From Anaerolineales bacterium (GTDB taxonomy: Bacteria; Chloroflexota; Anaerolineae; 4572-78; J111), in the NCBI GenBank assembly GCA_012032575.1, contig JAAUSP010000278.1:1-9425 (forward strand): DNA of 9,425 nucleotides, written 5' to 3'. Positions 1-6,766 of this stretch are shown in pieces. The notes beneath the pieces were generated by a model, which saw only the letters and a list, made by a program, of their open reading frames with translations, was not told the DNA's origin and did not search any database. Position numbers and translations under genes: made by a program. The number at the start of each line of letters is the position of its first letter. Position 1 is the stretch's first letter.

Positions 1-31
1 ACCTCAAAGGTCTTTAAAAGACCTTTGAGGT
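1..31. repeat. Perfect 31-base palindrome after the permease gene
   Basis: Bases 1-14 (ACCTCAAAGGTCTT) are the exact reverse complement of bases 18-31. The stem is 14 bp, or 15 bp if 15 pairs with 17, around a 1-3 base loop. It lies 6 bases downstream of the permease stop codon on the minus strand. It may continue past the left edge, because the right side goes on with CT, which would pair with AG. It could act as a transcript-stabilising or terminating hairpin. Its perfect symmetry also fits a dispersed palindromic repeat. The bases that would show a T-run on the minus strand are outside the window. Confidence 0.75.
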
Positions 32-37
32 CTGTGT

Positions 38-1336
38 CTAAGCATAACGAATGCGTGGATTCAGAAATGTATAGGCCAGGTCGCCCACCAGCCGAGTGCC
101 AACCGCAATGACAACGGTCAACATGGCGGCGGCTTCGACGGCGTTGAAATCGCCAAAAATAGCGGCATTATAGATATATTGGCCCAGTCCAGGGTAGCCA
201 AAAATGGATTCAACCACCACCACCCCGCCGATAAGCCAATTGACGTGCAGCATAATAATGGTAATCGGGGCCATCAACGCATTTCGCACCGCGTGACGCA
301 AAACCACCCGCCAGCGCGGCATCCCTTTGAGAATCGCCGTGCGAATATAGGGCGACCCCATGACCTCGACCATGCTGGCGCGGGTCATGCGGGCCACATA
401 GCCCAGTTCAACGGCGGTCAGGGTTAACACCGGCAGCGCCAGCAGTTTGGGGTCTTGAAAAATGGCGTCATCACTTAAAAAGACGGCCACCGCCGGCAAA
501 AGTTTGAGCCAGATCCCGAAAATCAGAATGAGGAAAATGCCGGTCACAAATTCCGGCGTTGCCGTCGCGGCCAGGCTGGCAATCGAAATAAAACGGTCTA
601 CCGGTTTACCCTCGTTGATGCCGGCCAGAATGCCAAACAAAAGCGCCAGGGGCATAACCACCAAAAAGGCGACGCCGGCCAAAATCAGCGTATTTTTCAC
701 CCGCGAGAACATTGTCACCGAAACCGGGCGGCCATATTGCAGCGATTTCCCGGCATCACCCCGAATGAGTCCTTTGCGCAGCGGAATGTACTCCTGCGGG
801 CCGTTGCCCTCTTTGCGCAGGCCGGCTTTGGTTAGCACCCACACTTCGCTACCTTCGCCACGAACCCACTTGACGGCGTTGCTTTTAGTATCAACTCCCC
901 AGAAATATTCTTGGCCGTTTTCGTCAATCTGCCATTCCCCACTCTCCAACTGAGCCGTGGTGGAGCCATCTGGCTGGCGTTTCAGGGCCTGGAGCTGTCC
1001 ATCCGCTAACTGCCAGCGAGTCGGTTCGCCGTTGACATCGGCCCACCATTCCGGCTCATCAGTTTTAGCATTGGGGATCGTAACCAGGGGATAACCTACT
1101 TGACGCTGCGCCCGCCAATCACTACCGATGAGCCAATCCAGATAACGCTGCCAGACCGGGTCATTCAAGCCCAGTTGAGCACGGTAAGAAGCTCGCTGCT
1201 CCGGGGTAGAGAAGACCCCCAGGATTTTCACGGTAATATCACCGCTGCCCACTTCGACCAGCAGAAACAGGGCGATAGAAACCAGCAGCATAGTCACAAT
1301 GGTTGAAATAACGCTGCGAATAATAAAACGCGCCAT
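38..1336 (-). CDS. ABC transporter permease, DppB/OppB family, with a large extracytoplasmic insertion
   Basis: This is a 432-residue inner-membrane permease of a peptide/nickel-type (family 5) ABC importer. It forms half of the channel that receives substrate from the solute-binding protein encoded upstream. Likely membrane segments are at about 7-29, 214-238, 260-282, 296-314, 354-378 and 403-425. The cytoplasmic EAA loop that docks the ATPase is at about 330-350, with Gly338 in the usual position. The C-terminus LNPRIRYA is typical of the family. The family is usually about 310-340 residues long. The extra length is an insertion of about 120 residues (about 72-192) between the first and second membrane segments; it is rich in Trp, Gly and charged residues and should face outside. 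The ATG at 1336 was chosen because a strong GGAGG precedes it. An in-frame extension to 1459 has no membrane or family character. The partner permease and ATPases probably follow to the left. Confidence 0.93.
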   Translation of the reverse strand: MARFIIRSVISTIVTMLLVSIALFLLVEVGSGDITVKILGVFSTPEQRASYRAQLGLNDPVWQRYLDWLIGSDWRAQRQVGYPLVTIPNAKTDEPEWWADVNGEPTRWQLADGQLQALKRQPDGSTTAQLESGEWQIDENGQEYFWGVDTKSNAVKWVRGEGSEVWVLTKAGLRKEGNGPQEYIPLRKGLIRGDAGKSLQYGRPVSVTMFSRVKNTLILAGVAFLVVMPLALLFGILAGINEGKPVDRFISIASLAATATPEFVTGIFLILIFGIWLKLLPAVAVFLSDDAIFQDPKLLALPVLTLTAVELGYVARMTRASMVEVMGSPYIRTAILKGMPRWRVVLRHAVRNALMAPITIIMLHVNWLIGGVVVVESIFGYPGLGQYIYNAAIFGDFNAVEAAAMLTVVIAVGTRLVGDLAYTFLNPRIRYA

Positions 1337-1340
1337 ACGC

Positions 1341-1347
1341 TTCCTCC
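1341..1347 (-). promoter_or_regulatory. Shine-Dalgarno site of the permease gene
   Basis: The minus strand reads GGAGGAA here, with the GGAGG core 6 bases before the ATG at 1336. It fixes the permease start at MARFII and rules out the longer reading that begins at 1459. Confidence 0.8.
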
Positions 1348-1467
1348 GTAAGAGCAGCTTCACATTCAAATGTTGCCAACAGGTGAACAGGGAAACAGAT
1401 TGACCTGCCAGCCATGCCTGCTGGCCCAAGTATCCACGCTGCGAAAGGTGGATGGTCACAGATAGTA

Positions 1468-1506
1468 AAAGTGTCGGCCCACCCGAGTCCGGCAGGCCGA
1501 CACTTT
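1468..1506 (-). terminator. Stem-loop between solute-binding protein and permease genes
   Basis: Bases 1468-1479 (AAAGTGTCGGCC) pair perfectly with 1495-1506, giving a 12-bp GC-rich stem with a 15-base loop. The loop can form a further 3 bp (1483-1485 with 1490-1492). It begins 11 bases after the solute-binding protein stop. On the minus strand the descending arm ends in TTTT followed by ACTATC, a short U tract. This suits a partial terminator or a 3'-end stabiliser that makes the binding protein more abundant than the membrane subunits, a common arrangement in such operons. The short T-run argues against complete termination. The remaining bases between the two genes (1337-1467) show only the permease ribosome binding site. 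Confidence 0.55.
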
Positions 1507-1516
1507 ATTTCAAACG

Positions 1517-3248
1517 TTAAGCGTCCTTCCAGACGTCGTTAAGCAGGTCATAGGCAGTGGGATGAGCCTTGATATTTTGAAACTCTTTGCGGGTGACATT
1601 CCAGACCTTCTTCCAGAAACTGTTCCCAATCGGGCCGCGGTCCTGCATAATCTCTTCGATATTGCACATAATATCGCGCCGCGCCTCAACATCCAGCGTA
1701 CCTTCAGCTTCACGGAGCAGCTTCTCGAATTCATCGTCAGACCAACGAGTTTCGTTCCACGCGCCAATAGATTCTTTGGTATAAGCCAGGGGCAGCACCA
1801 TCGTATCCAGGGGGCGGTGAGTCCAGGTTGTAATTCCCAGGTCAACCTCGGTCCAGCGGTCCCAATATCCACCGGGGTCGGTAATATCCAGTTGAATATC
1901 AAACCCGACCGGCGCGGCCAGTTCCTTGAGCACCTGGGCAATTTCCGGCTCTTTTTGGTCATTCTTTGGTGGCCAGCGTCACCTTCAGCGGCAGAGTCAG
2001 GCCCTTTTCCTTGGCGTACTCTTCCAACATCGCCTTGGCTTCATCGGGGCTGTAAGCCGGGATGGGTTTTTCACAATAGGCCGGGTGAACCGGGGCGACG
2101 TGAGCATCAATAGACAGGTCGCCTTCACCAAAGTAGGCCAGTTGCATAATCTTGGCTCGATCCTGGCTCAGCTTGAGGGCGGTGCGCACCCGGTTGTCAT
2201 CCCACGGGGCCACATCTACCCGCATCCGCAGCACCAGGCATTGAGCCGTACTGGCTGATCTGACCGCCAAATCGGGAATATCTTTCAAGGCCTGCCAATC
2301 TTCGGGCCGGGGATCGTACAGGGAATCCACCTGGTTGGACTGCAAGGCTGCGACACCGGCATCTTTGTCCGTGGAAACGTAGATAACCTCATCCAGGTAG
2401 GGCAAGGACTGGTTGTCGGTGCCCATTTGCCAGTAATCGGCGCGACGCTTGAAGGCGGCCCGCTCGCCCTCGGCATATTCTTCCAGGGTAAAGGCACCCG
2501 TTCCTACGGGCTGTTTGATAATATCGCCTTCAAACTTGCGATGCAGCACAATGGCCGGATAGTGGAAAAGATGCTCCGGCACACCGATATTGGGCGTTTG
2601 CAGGTGGAGCCGAACCTGGTAATCGTTCACCTTTTCGACATCCTGTATCCCTCGCAGATAAGACATCAAGCCCAGGATAGAAGACCCCACATCGGGATTT
2701 AACCACTCGCCGAAGGTAAACATCACATCGTCGGCGGTCAGTTCGTCGCCATTATTAAATTTGATACCTTTTTTCAGGAAAAGGTCCCAGGTTTTGACAT
2801 CGGCGCTGGCTTCCCATTTTTCTAGCAGGAAAGGCCGGGTGATATTATCCGTGCCGGTTTCGGCCAGGTATTCGCCAAACTGCCGGACAATATTAGCCCC
2901 TTCCACCCAGGAGAGCCGGGCCGGGTGGTCGAGCAATTGCAACTGCATAGATTTGCGCAGCACGCCGCCTCGTTTGGGTGTGCCCGCCGCCGGAGCAGCG
3001 GCTTCTTGGGTGGCCGCTGGCGCTTCCCCACCGCCGCTGCTGGCCGGGGCCTGTTCGGCGGGTTGAGCAGGGGCCGGAGCGCCACACTGGGCCGCAATTG
3101 TTGCCGCACTCACTGACATCCCAAGTAGCGTTGCCATGCGCAAAAATTCACGGCGCGAGATACGCCCTTTGGTGAGCAGATCGTAGGCTTCGGGGATGTA
3201 GGGGTGAACCCGCTCCATGTATTTCTTTGAAACTCTGGGTTTATTCAT
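1517..3248 (-). CDS. ABC transporter solute-binding protein, family 5 (peptide type), Tat-exported; one frameshift
   Basis: This is the extracytoplasmic substrate-binding subunit of a dipeptide/oligopeptide-type importer. Reading across one frameshift gives about 576 residues, normal for the family. The N-terminus has a Tat motif SRREFL (31-36), a hydrophobic stretch (about 38-53) and Cys55, followed by an Ala/Pro/Glu/Gly linker (56-92). Cys55 suggests a lipid anchor, but Gln at -1 is a poor lipobox. The mature part shows family features such as WDLFLKKGIKFNNGDELTADD, PVGTGAFTLEEY and the closing TAYDLLNDVW. The frame breaks at the T-run 1965-1967 (AAA on the coding strand). With one A fewer, the text reads ATKNDQKEPEIAQVLKELA without interruption. 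A sequencing error is more likely than a true pseudogene. The start at 3248 is set by AAGGAGG 6 bases upstream; an in-frame start at 3272 lacks one. Substrate is unknown. Confidence 0.9.
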
Positions 3249-3254
3249 GCTTTT

Positions 3255-3261
3255 CCTCCTT
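3255..3261 (-). promoter_or_regulatory. Shine-Dalgarno site of the solute-binding protein gene
   Basis: The minus strand reads AAGGAGG, 6 bases before the ATG at 3248. It is the strongest ribosome binding site in the window, which fits a highly produced binding protein. Confidence 0.8.
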
Positions 3262-3280
3262 CTGATGACCAAATAGATTT

Positions 3281-3308
3281 ATTTTACTCACTGCGACAAC
3301 ACCCACAA
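3281..3308 (-). promoter_or_regulatory. Weak candidate promoter for the transporter genes
   Basis: On the minus strand, TTGTGG (3308-3303) is followed after 16 bases by TAAAAT (3286-3281), about 33 bases before the start codon. The match to a sigma-70-type promoter is partial. A second possible pair farther upstream (TTGTCT, 18 bases, TATCTA) is about equally weak. The case for a promoter rests mainly on the long gap before this gene. Confidence 0.25.
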
Positions 3309-3695
3309 TGGGCATCATCTGACAGGTTTCCTAAAGATGAGGCTGAAGCAAATTAGAGAGGTATTTGGTTTTGAGCGAGTCCAACCGAATGATTTGCAGA
3401 CAAACAAATCTGCTCAACTGGTTTCTGTGCTCTTAGATAGGCAGGGGCAAAAATGGCAGACAAGACAAGCTATGTCTGGCACAAAATAATGAATATGTCT
3501 TGACTTGCAGCATCTTTACACCGAGAACTGAATTTTTTATCCCCTCAGAAGTTTCGGCGTTATGCGGATTAAGGTGACGGGTGTCGTTTTTGAATTGGGA
3601 TGAATAGATTGGATGGATGGATTGACCCTAATCATACCATACTTTTTGTTTTAGGCAAATGAATTTTGATTTTGCCCAAATATATCAATCTTATC
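3309..3695. other. AT-rich intergenic region between hutH and the transporter genes
   Basis: I see no convincing gene in these 387 bases. The stretch is more AT-rich than its neighbours and its open frames are short and unlike known proteins. Three weak secondary-structure signals are present. GATTTG at 3391-3396 can pair with 3405-3410, while GCAGA at 3396-3400 can pair with 3410-3414; these two short stems exclude each other. CAGACA at 3457-3462 can pair with 3473-3478. GGCAAA at 3654-3659 can pair with TTTGCC downstream, just past the hutH stop, but no T-run follows. A GGAT triplet repeat lies near 3611-3621. The region probably holds the hutH transcript end and the transporter leader. Confidence 0.5.
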
Positions 3696-5276
3696 TCACA
3701 GTTCCCACCCATCCTGAACATGCTTGTTGACCTCCACCACCACCTGTCCGCTGGCGACCAACTGCCGCACCGCCTCAAGATAAGGATACATAACGGCATC
3801 CCGCTCCAAAAAAGGCACTCGTTCCCGGATGAGGGCATACGCCGGCTGAGTCCCCTGGCCCAGCCGGGCCGCCGGTCCCAAATTCTGGCGGCGGAAGTCA
3901 ATGCCCTGGGCGGCGGCCATCAATTCGATGGCGAGAATCTGTTCCACATTGGTGATAATCTGGCGGGTTTGCAGCGCCGCCGTAACGCCCATGCTCACGT
4001 GGTCTTCCACATTGGCCGAGGTGGGGATGGTGTCCACGCTGGCCGGGTGAGCCAGCACTTTATTCTCGGTGGCCAGGGCCGCTGCGGTGTACTGAGTAAT
4101 CATAAAGCCGGAGTTGAGACCGCCGTGCTGGGTTAAAAAAGCAGGTAGGGTTTGGGCATTGCTGGCCTCGTCGGTCAGGCGCATGATCCGCCGCTCGGAG
4201 ATGTTGCCCAATTCGGTCATGGCCATGCCCAGATAATCCATGGCAATGGCCAGCGGTTCGCCGTGGAAGTTGCCGCCGGAGAGAACGGTAATTTCGCTGG
4301 TCACGTCGTCAATAAAGATCAGCGGGTTATCGGTGACAGAGTTCAGCTCGATCTCGATAACCCAGCGGGCATAGGCAATGGCGTCGCGGACCGCGCCGTG
4401 AACCTGGGGAATACAGCGCAGGGTGTAAGCATCCTGCACATTGGTGGGATCGTGATGGCGGGTGAAGTCGCTATCAACCAGCAGGGCGCGTAAATAGTTG
4501 GCACAGTTGAGCTGGCGGGGATAGGGCCGCAGTTGATGGATACGGTCGTCAAAAGCCAGAGTAGTGCCGTGCAAAGCTTCCAGGCTCAGGCAGCCGGCGA
4601 TGTCGGCCACCCGACTGAGCAGCCGGGCGCGGTACGACTCCAGCGCCCCCAAAGCACACATCACCGCCGTCCCGTTGGTCAGCGCCAGCCCTTCTTTGGC
4701 CGCCAGAGTCACCGTTTGAAGCTGCGCGCGGCGCATCGCTTCTGCGCCGGGCAACCGCTCCCCCTGAAATTCAGCTTCGCCCTCGCCGATGAGGGGTAAA
4801 CTCATGTGGGCCAGCGGAGCCAGATCGCCGCTGGCGCCCAGCGACCCCTTTTCGGGGATGATAGGATGCACACCCGCATTGAGCATGTCGAGCAGCCGCT
4901 GCAGCGTATCGAGCCGGATGCCGGAGTAGCCGCGAGCCAGGGTATTGGCCCGGATGAGCATGATCGCCCGCGTGGTCGGAATATCGAACGGCTGGCCGAC
5001 TCCGACCGAATGGCTGATGATGATATTGCGCTGCAATTCTGCAACCTGCTCGGGCGGAATGATCCGATTTTTGAACGCGCCAAAGCCGGTGGTGATGCCG
5101 TAGGCCACCTCACCCCGCGCCAGCAGTTGTTCCACCGCCCCGGCGGCGCGGGTCACGTTGGCCTTAGCCCCGGCGCTCAGTTCCACCCTGGGCGCGTCCG
5201 GCTGACCATAAGCTACGGCAATGACCTGGTCAAGGGTCAGGCTTTGGCCGTTGAGGATGATTTGCTGTTCAGCCAT
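3696..5276 (-). CDS. hutH: Histidine ammonia-lyase (histidase)
   Basis: HutH removes ammonia from L-histidine to give urocanate, the first step of histidine degradation, in the cytoplasm. The 526-residue product carries the signature GSLGASGDLAPLAH, in which Ala148-Ser149-Gly150 cyclise into the MIO electrophile. Tyr59 in YGITTGFG matches the catalytic Tyr loop. Further family blocks are SGGNFHGEPLA and TIPTSANVEDHVSMG. The pair Ser88-His89 (SHSVGVG) is the arrangement seen in histidases rather than tyrosine ammonia-lyases, so histidine is the likely substrate. The start at 5276 (MAEQQIILNG) is where family similarity begins; an in-frame start at 5333 adds 19 residues that belong to the overlapping transposase gene. 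Only a weak GGCGG (5286-5290, 9 bases away) precedes the ATG. The first 8 bases overlap the end of the transposase gene, suggesting translational coupling. The gene is intact. Confidence 0.95.
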   Translation of the reverse strand: MAEQQIILNGQSLTLDQVIAVAYGQPDAPRVELSAGAKANVTRAAGAVEQLLARGEVAYGITTGFGAFKNRIIPPEQVAELQRNIIISHSVGVGQPFDIPTTRAIMLIRANTLARGYSGIRLDTLQRLLDMLNAGVHPIIPEKGSLGASGDLAPLAHMSLPLIGEGEAEFQGERLPGAEAMRRAQLQTVTLAAKEGLALTNGTAVMCALGALESYRARLLSRVADIAGCLSLEALHGTTLAFDDRIHQLRPYPRQLNCANYLRALLVDSDFTRHHDPTNVQDAYTLRCIPQVHGAVRDAIAYARWVIEIELNSVTDNPLIFIDDVTSEITVLSGGNFHGEPLAIAMDYLGMAMTELGNISERRIMRLTDEASNAQTLPAFLTQHGGLNSGFMITQYTAAALATENKVLAHPASVDTIPTSANVEDHVSMGVTAALQTRQIITNVEQILAIELMAAAQGIDFRRQNLGPAARLGQGTQPAYALIRERVPFLERDAVMYPYLEAVRQLVASGQVVVEVNKHVQDGWEL

Positions 5277-5608
5277 GGGATATATCCGCCAGATAATCTT
5301 CAATTTTTGTGGGAAATTGTAACTGTCGGACATTTTTGGGATTATCCCGGTCCAAATCCCATTGCAGAGGGTTATTACGAATATAATGACGAATTGCGTT
5401 TAGTTCCCTATGATTGCGGATGATATGTTCATAGTAGTTTCGCTGCCAAAATTTAGCCTGCCGGGTTGGATCATTGGCTTCGATCCAATCGAGATAGACA
5501 GTAAAAATCAATGATTTCAATGCGCCAATCACGTCGCCCAGGGTGGGGTTATGATTTGGTGTTTGGGGGATTGGAATAATCCAGGGGGTCGCATCCTTCG
5601 TGATGCCA

Positions 5609-5631
5609 GGGGTAGGGGCAAGCCCTACCCC
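5609..5631. repeat. REP-like hairpin A, inside the transposase gene
   Basis: GGGGTAGGG (5609-5617) pairs perfectly with CCCTACCCC (5623-5631) around the loop GCAAG: 9 bp, 5-base loop. On the transposase coding strand it lies in the opposite orientation to hairpins B and C and is translated as about GVGLAPTP. An alternative pairing (5612-5618 with 5628-5634, GTAGGGG/CCCCTAC) is also possible. Confidence 0.8.
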
Positions 5632-5656
5632 TACATCATCGCCAATATCTGGCGTA

Positions 5657-5679
5657 GGGGCAGGGCTTGCCCCTGCCCC
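5657..5679. repeat. REP-like hairpin B, inside the transposase gene
   Basis: GGGGCAGGG (5657-5665) pairs perfectly with CCCTGCCCC (5671-5679) around the loop CTTGC, which is GCAAG on the other strand. Its reverse complement matches hairpin A except that one stem pair is C-G instead of T-A, so both bases of the pair changed together. It is translated as about GAGASPAP. Confidence 0.8.
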
Positions 5680-5947
5680 GATATGCTGCAACCAAGCAAT
5701 CAAATGAAGATGGTTGGGCATCACCACAAATTCATCGAGGGCAATCGTTGGAAACCACTCCGGTAGAGCTAACCACACGTCAGTAACAATACCGCTAACC
5801 ACCGAATCATCCAGAACACATTCTCGGTTGCGGGTGCAAATGGTTACAAAATATGCCCCTGCCGACCGATAATCATATCCTTTGAGTCGAATAGATTGAC
5901 GATGATGCTGGTTGGGATCGTATAGTTGGGTCATCTGTATATTTCTT

Positions 5948-5977
5948 GGTCGGGACAAGGCTTGCCCCTGCCCGACC
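5948..5977. repeat. REP-like hairpin C, just upstream of the transposase start
   Basis: GGTCGGG (5948-5954) pairs with CCCGACC (5971-5977), and CAAGG (5956-5960) pairs with CCCTG (5966-5970) with one wobble. A5955 is bulged and the loop is CTTGC. On the minus strand it has the same GCAAG loop and inner arm (CAGGG) as hairpin B. It sits 13 bases before the transposase ATG and 10 bases after the Uma2 stop, where it could be the recognition site of the transposase or affect its mRNA. Confidence 0.75.
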
Positions 5978-5987
5978 TTTTGTGGTT

Positions 5988-6581
5988 TTATTTAGGGGTA
6001 AACAAGGTGCTGGTAGTAATTGAGAGGCCAGCCAACACCACCGACTCGATGATTTCCTCACCAATGAACTCATTGACCAGGGCATATTCGCCGCCGGAGA
6101 GGGTAAAAACTTCAACCGAGCGAGTTTTGGGATTGGCAATCCAGTATTCGGGCACACCGGACTGCTCATAAGCGCTAAATTTGATAGAGTGGTCGGTGCG
6201 GGCAGTGATGGGAGAAAGCACCTCTACGATGAGGTCAGGAATGCCCTCAAAAAATTTTGCGCCGGAACCAGGCCATTTTTCAGCTTTGATAAAAAGCACA
6301 TCGGGTTGAACGGGCCGCGTTCTTTCGGACAGATGAACTTCAAAAGGAGCAGTCAGCACATATCCTAACCTGTGGACTGTGACGAAACTTTTCAAATGAA
6401 AAGCAATTTCCATTACAGTAAATTGATGGTCAATATCCGGTGCGTTGGTCACGTACAGTACTCCCTCAATAATTTCGTACCTGCGTCCATCGTCGGGCAG
6501 GTTGAGGTAATCTTCATAAGCCCACTCGCCTGGGGCGGGTTGGGGCCTGGTTTGAGCCATCTCTACCGTTGCTTGAGTCAT
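5988..6581 (-). CDS. Uma2-family (DUF820) PD-(D/E)xK nuclease-like protein
   Basis: This 197-residue protein belongs to the Uma2 family, a restriction-endonuclease-like fold whose role is poorly known and which is often present in many copies in cyanobacteria and Chloroflexota. Family blocks seen in order are RRYEIIEGVLY (33-43), RPVQPDVLFI (89-98, Asp94), PDLIVEVLSP (115-124, Glu120) and the C-terminal GVPEYWI (142-148). Length is normal and the frame is intact. The start at 6581 has AGGAG 9 bases upstream. The first 20 residues, rich in Thr, Gln and Pro, are probably flexible. It sits between hutI and the transposase gene and has no evident part in histidine breakdown, so it is probably an accessory insertion. 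No cognate partner gene (toxin or antitoxin pair) is visible. Confidence 0.88.
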   Translation of the reverse strand: MTQATVEMAQTRPQPAPGEWAYEDYLNLPDDGRRYEIIEGVLYVTNAPDIDHQFTVMEIAFHLKSFVTVHRLGYVLTAPFEVHLSERTRPVQPDVLFIKAEKWPGSGAKFFEGIPDLIVEVLSPITARTDHSIKFSAYEQSGVPEYWIANPKTRSVEVFTLSGGEYALVNEFIGEEIIESVVLAGLSITTSTLFTPK

Positions 6582-6629
6582 AAACCAAATCTCCTAACCT
6601 GGACAAGCCAGAGCCAAACAGGATTTTTC

Positions 6630-6687
6630 GCCGCGAATTACACGAATTTCACTAAAAATTTTTGTGTTAATTCGTGCAATTCATGGC
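6630..6687. repeat. Dispersed-type inverted repeat between hutI and Uma2 gene
   Basis: GAATTACACGAATT (6635-6648) pairs with AATTCGTGCAATTC (6669-6682) with one wobble. The stem extends outward through 6630-6632 with 6685-6687 and inward through CAC (6650-6652) with GTG and A5 with T5. From memory, near-identical sequences recur in intergenic regions of many environmental bacteria. It fills the 185-base gap between hutI and the Uma2 gene, in which I see no gene. A weaker hairpin follows at 6691-6713. Confidence 0.65.
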
Positions 6688-6766
6688 AAAGTTCTTGCTC
6701 AATGGGCAAGGACTCAACTGCTAATGCACTATTTGCTACGCTTACCTCGTAATTATACCACAATTA

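Larger units (their letters stand above)
5269..5934 (-). mobile_element. REP-associated tyrosine transposase (RAYT, IS200-like Y1 family)
   Basis: This is a 221-residue single-strand DNA nuclease of the Y1 (HUH) transposase superfamily. Its relatives bind and cut REP hairpins and are usually single-copy and not flanked by insertion-sequence ends. The start of the domain is RLKGYDYRSAGAYFVTICT (16-34). The HUH metal motif is His75-Leu-His77 in VMPNHLHLI. The catalytic Tyr is 167 or 168 in FWQRNYYEHIIR, followed by ELNAIRHYIRNNPLQW. Between His77 and the catalytic helix there is a Gly/Ala/Pro-rich insertion (about 84-128) encoded by two REP-like hairpins. The ATG at 5934 is preferred; a TTG start at 5958 would begin within the upstream hairpin. 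No good Shine-Dalgarno is visible. The last 8 bases overlap the hutH start, so the last residues (ISHG) are read from the hutH leader. The gene looks intact, so it may be active or kept by selection. Confidence 0.88.

Noticed and set aside
462..953. 163-codon open frame on the plus strand opposite the permease
   Set aside because: Basic, Ser/Pro-rich translation without motifs; it lies entirely within the permease gene.
1337..1459. N-terminal extension of the permease
   Set aside because: No membrane or family character, while the internal ATG at 1336 has a strong ribosome binding site.
1510..1962. 150-codon minus-strand frame overlapping the end of the solute-binding protein
   Set aside because: It uses the third frame; the correct continuation of the binding protein is the other frame (AAT GAC CAA from 1963), which has the family C-terminus.
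3391..3414. Riboswitch or attenuator in the transporter leader
   Set aside because: Two mutually exclusive stems exist, but they are only 5-6 bp, AT-rich and not followed by a terminator; no known riboswitch consensus is seen.
3654..3677. hutH terminator hairpin (GGCAAA/TTTGCC)
   Set aside because: The stem is only 6 bp and is followed on the minus strand by A-rich sequence rather than a T-run.
4806..5423. 205-codon open frame on the plus strand opposite hutH and the transposase end
   Set aside because: It is antisense to an intact hutH with full family motifs, and its translation is rich in Gln, His, Arg and Gly without any recognisable domain, as expected from the complement of a GC-rich gene.
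6599..6611. Possible fourth copy of the REP-like hairpin (CTGG ACAAG CCAG)
   Set aside because: Only a 4-bp stem and partial loop similarity, so chance cannot be excluded.
6691..6713. hutI terminator hairpin (GTTCTTGC with GCAAGGAC)
   Set aside because: It is 53 bases or so after the stop, has an 8-bp stem with one wobble and no T-run on the minus strand.
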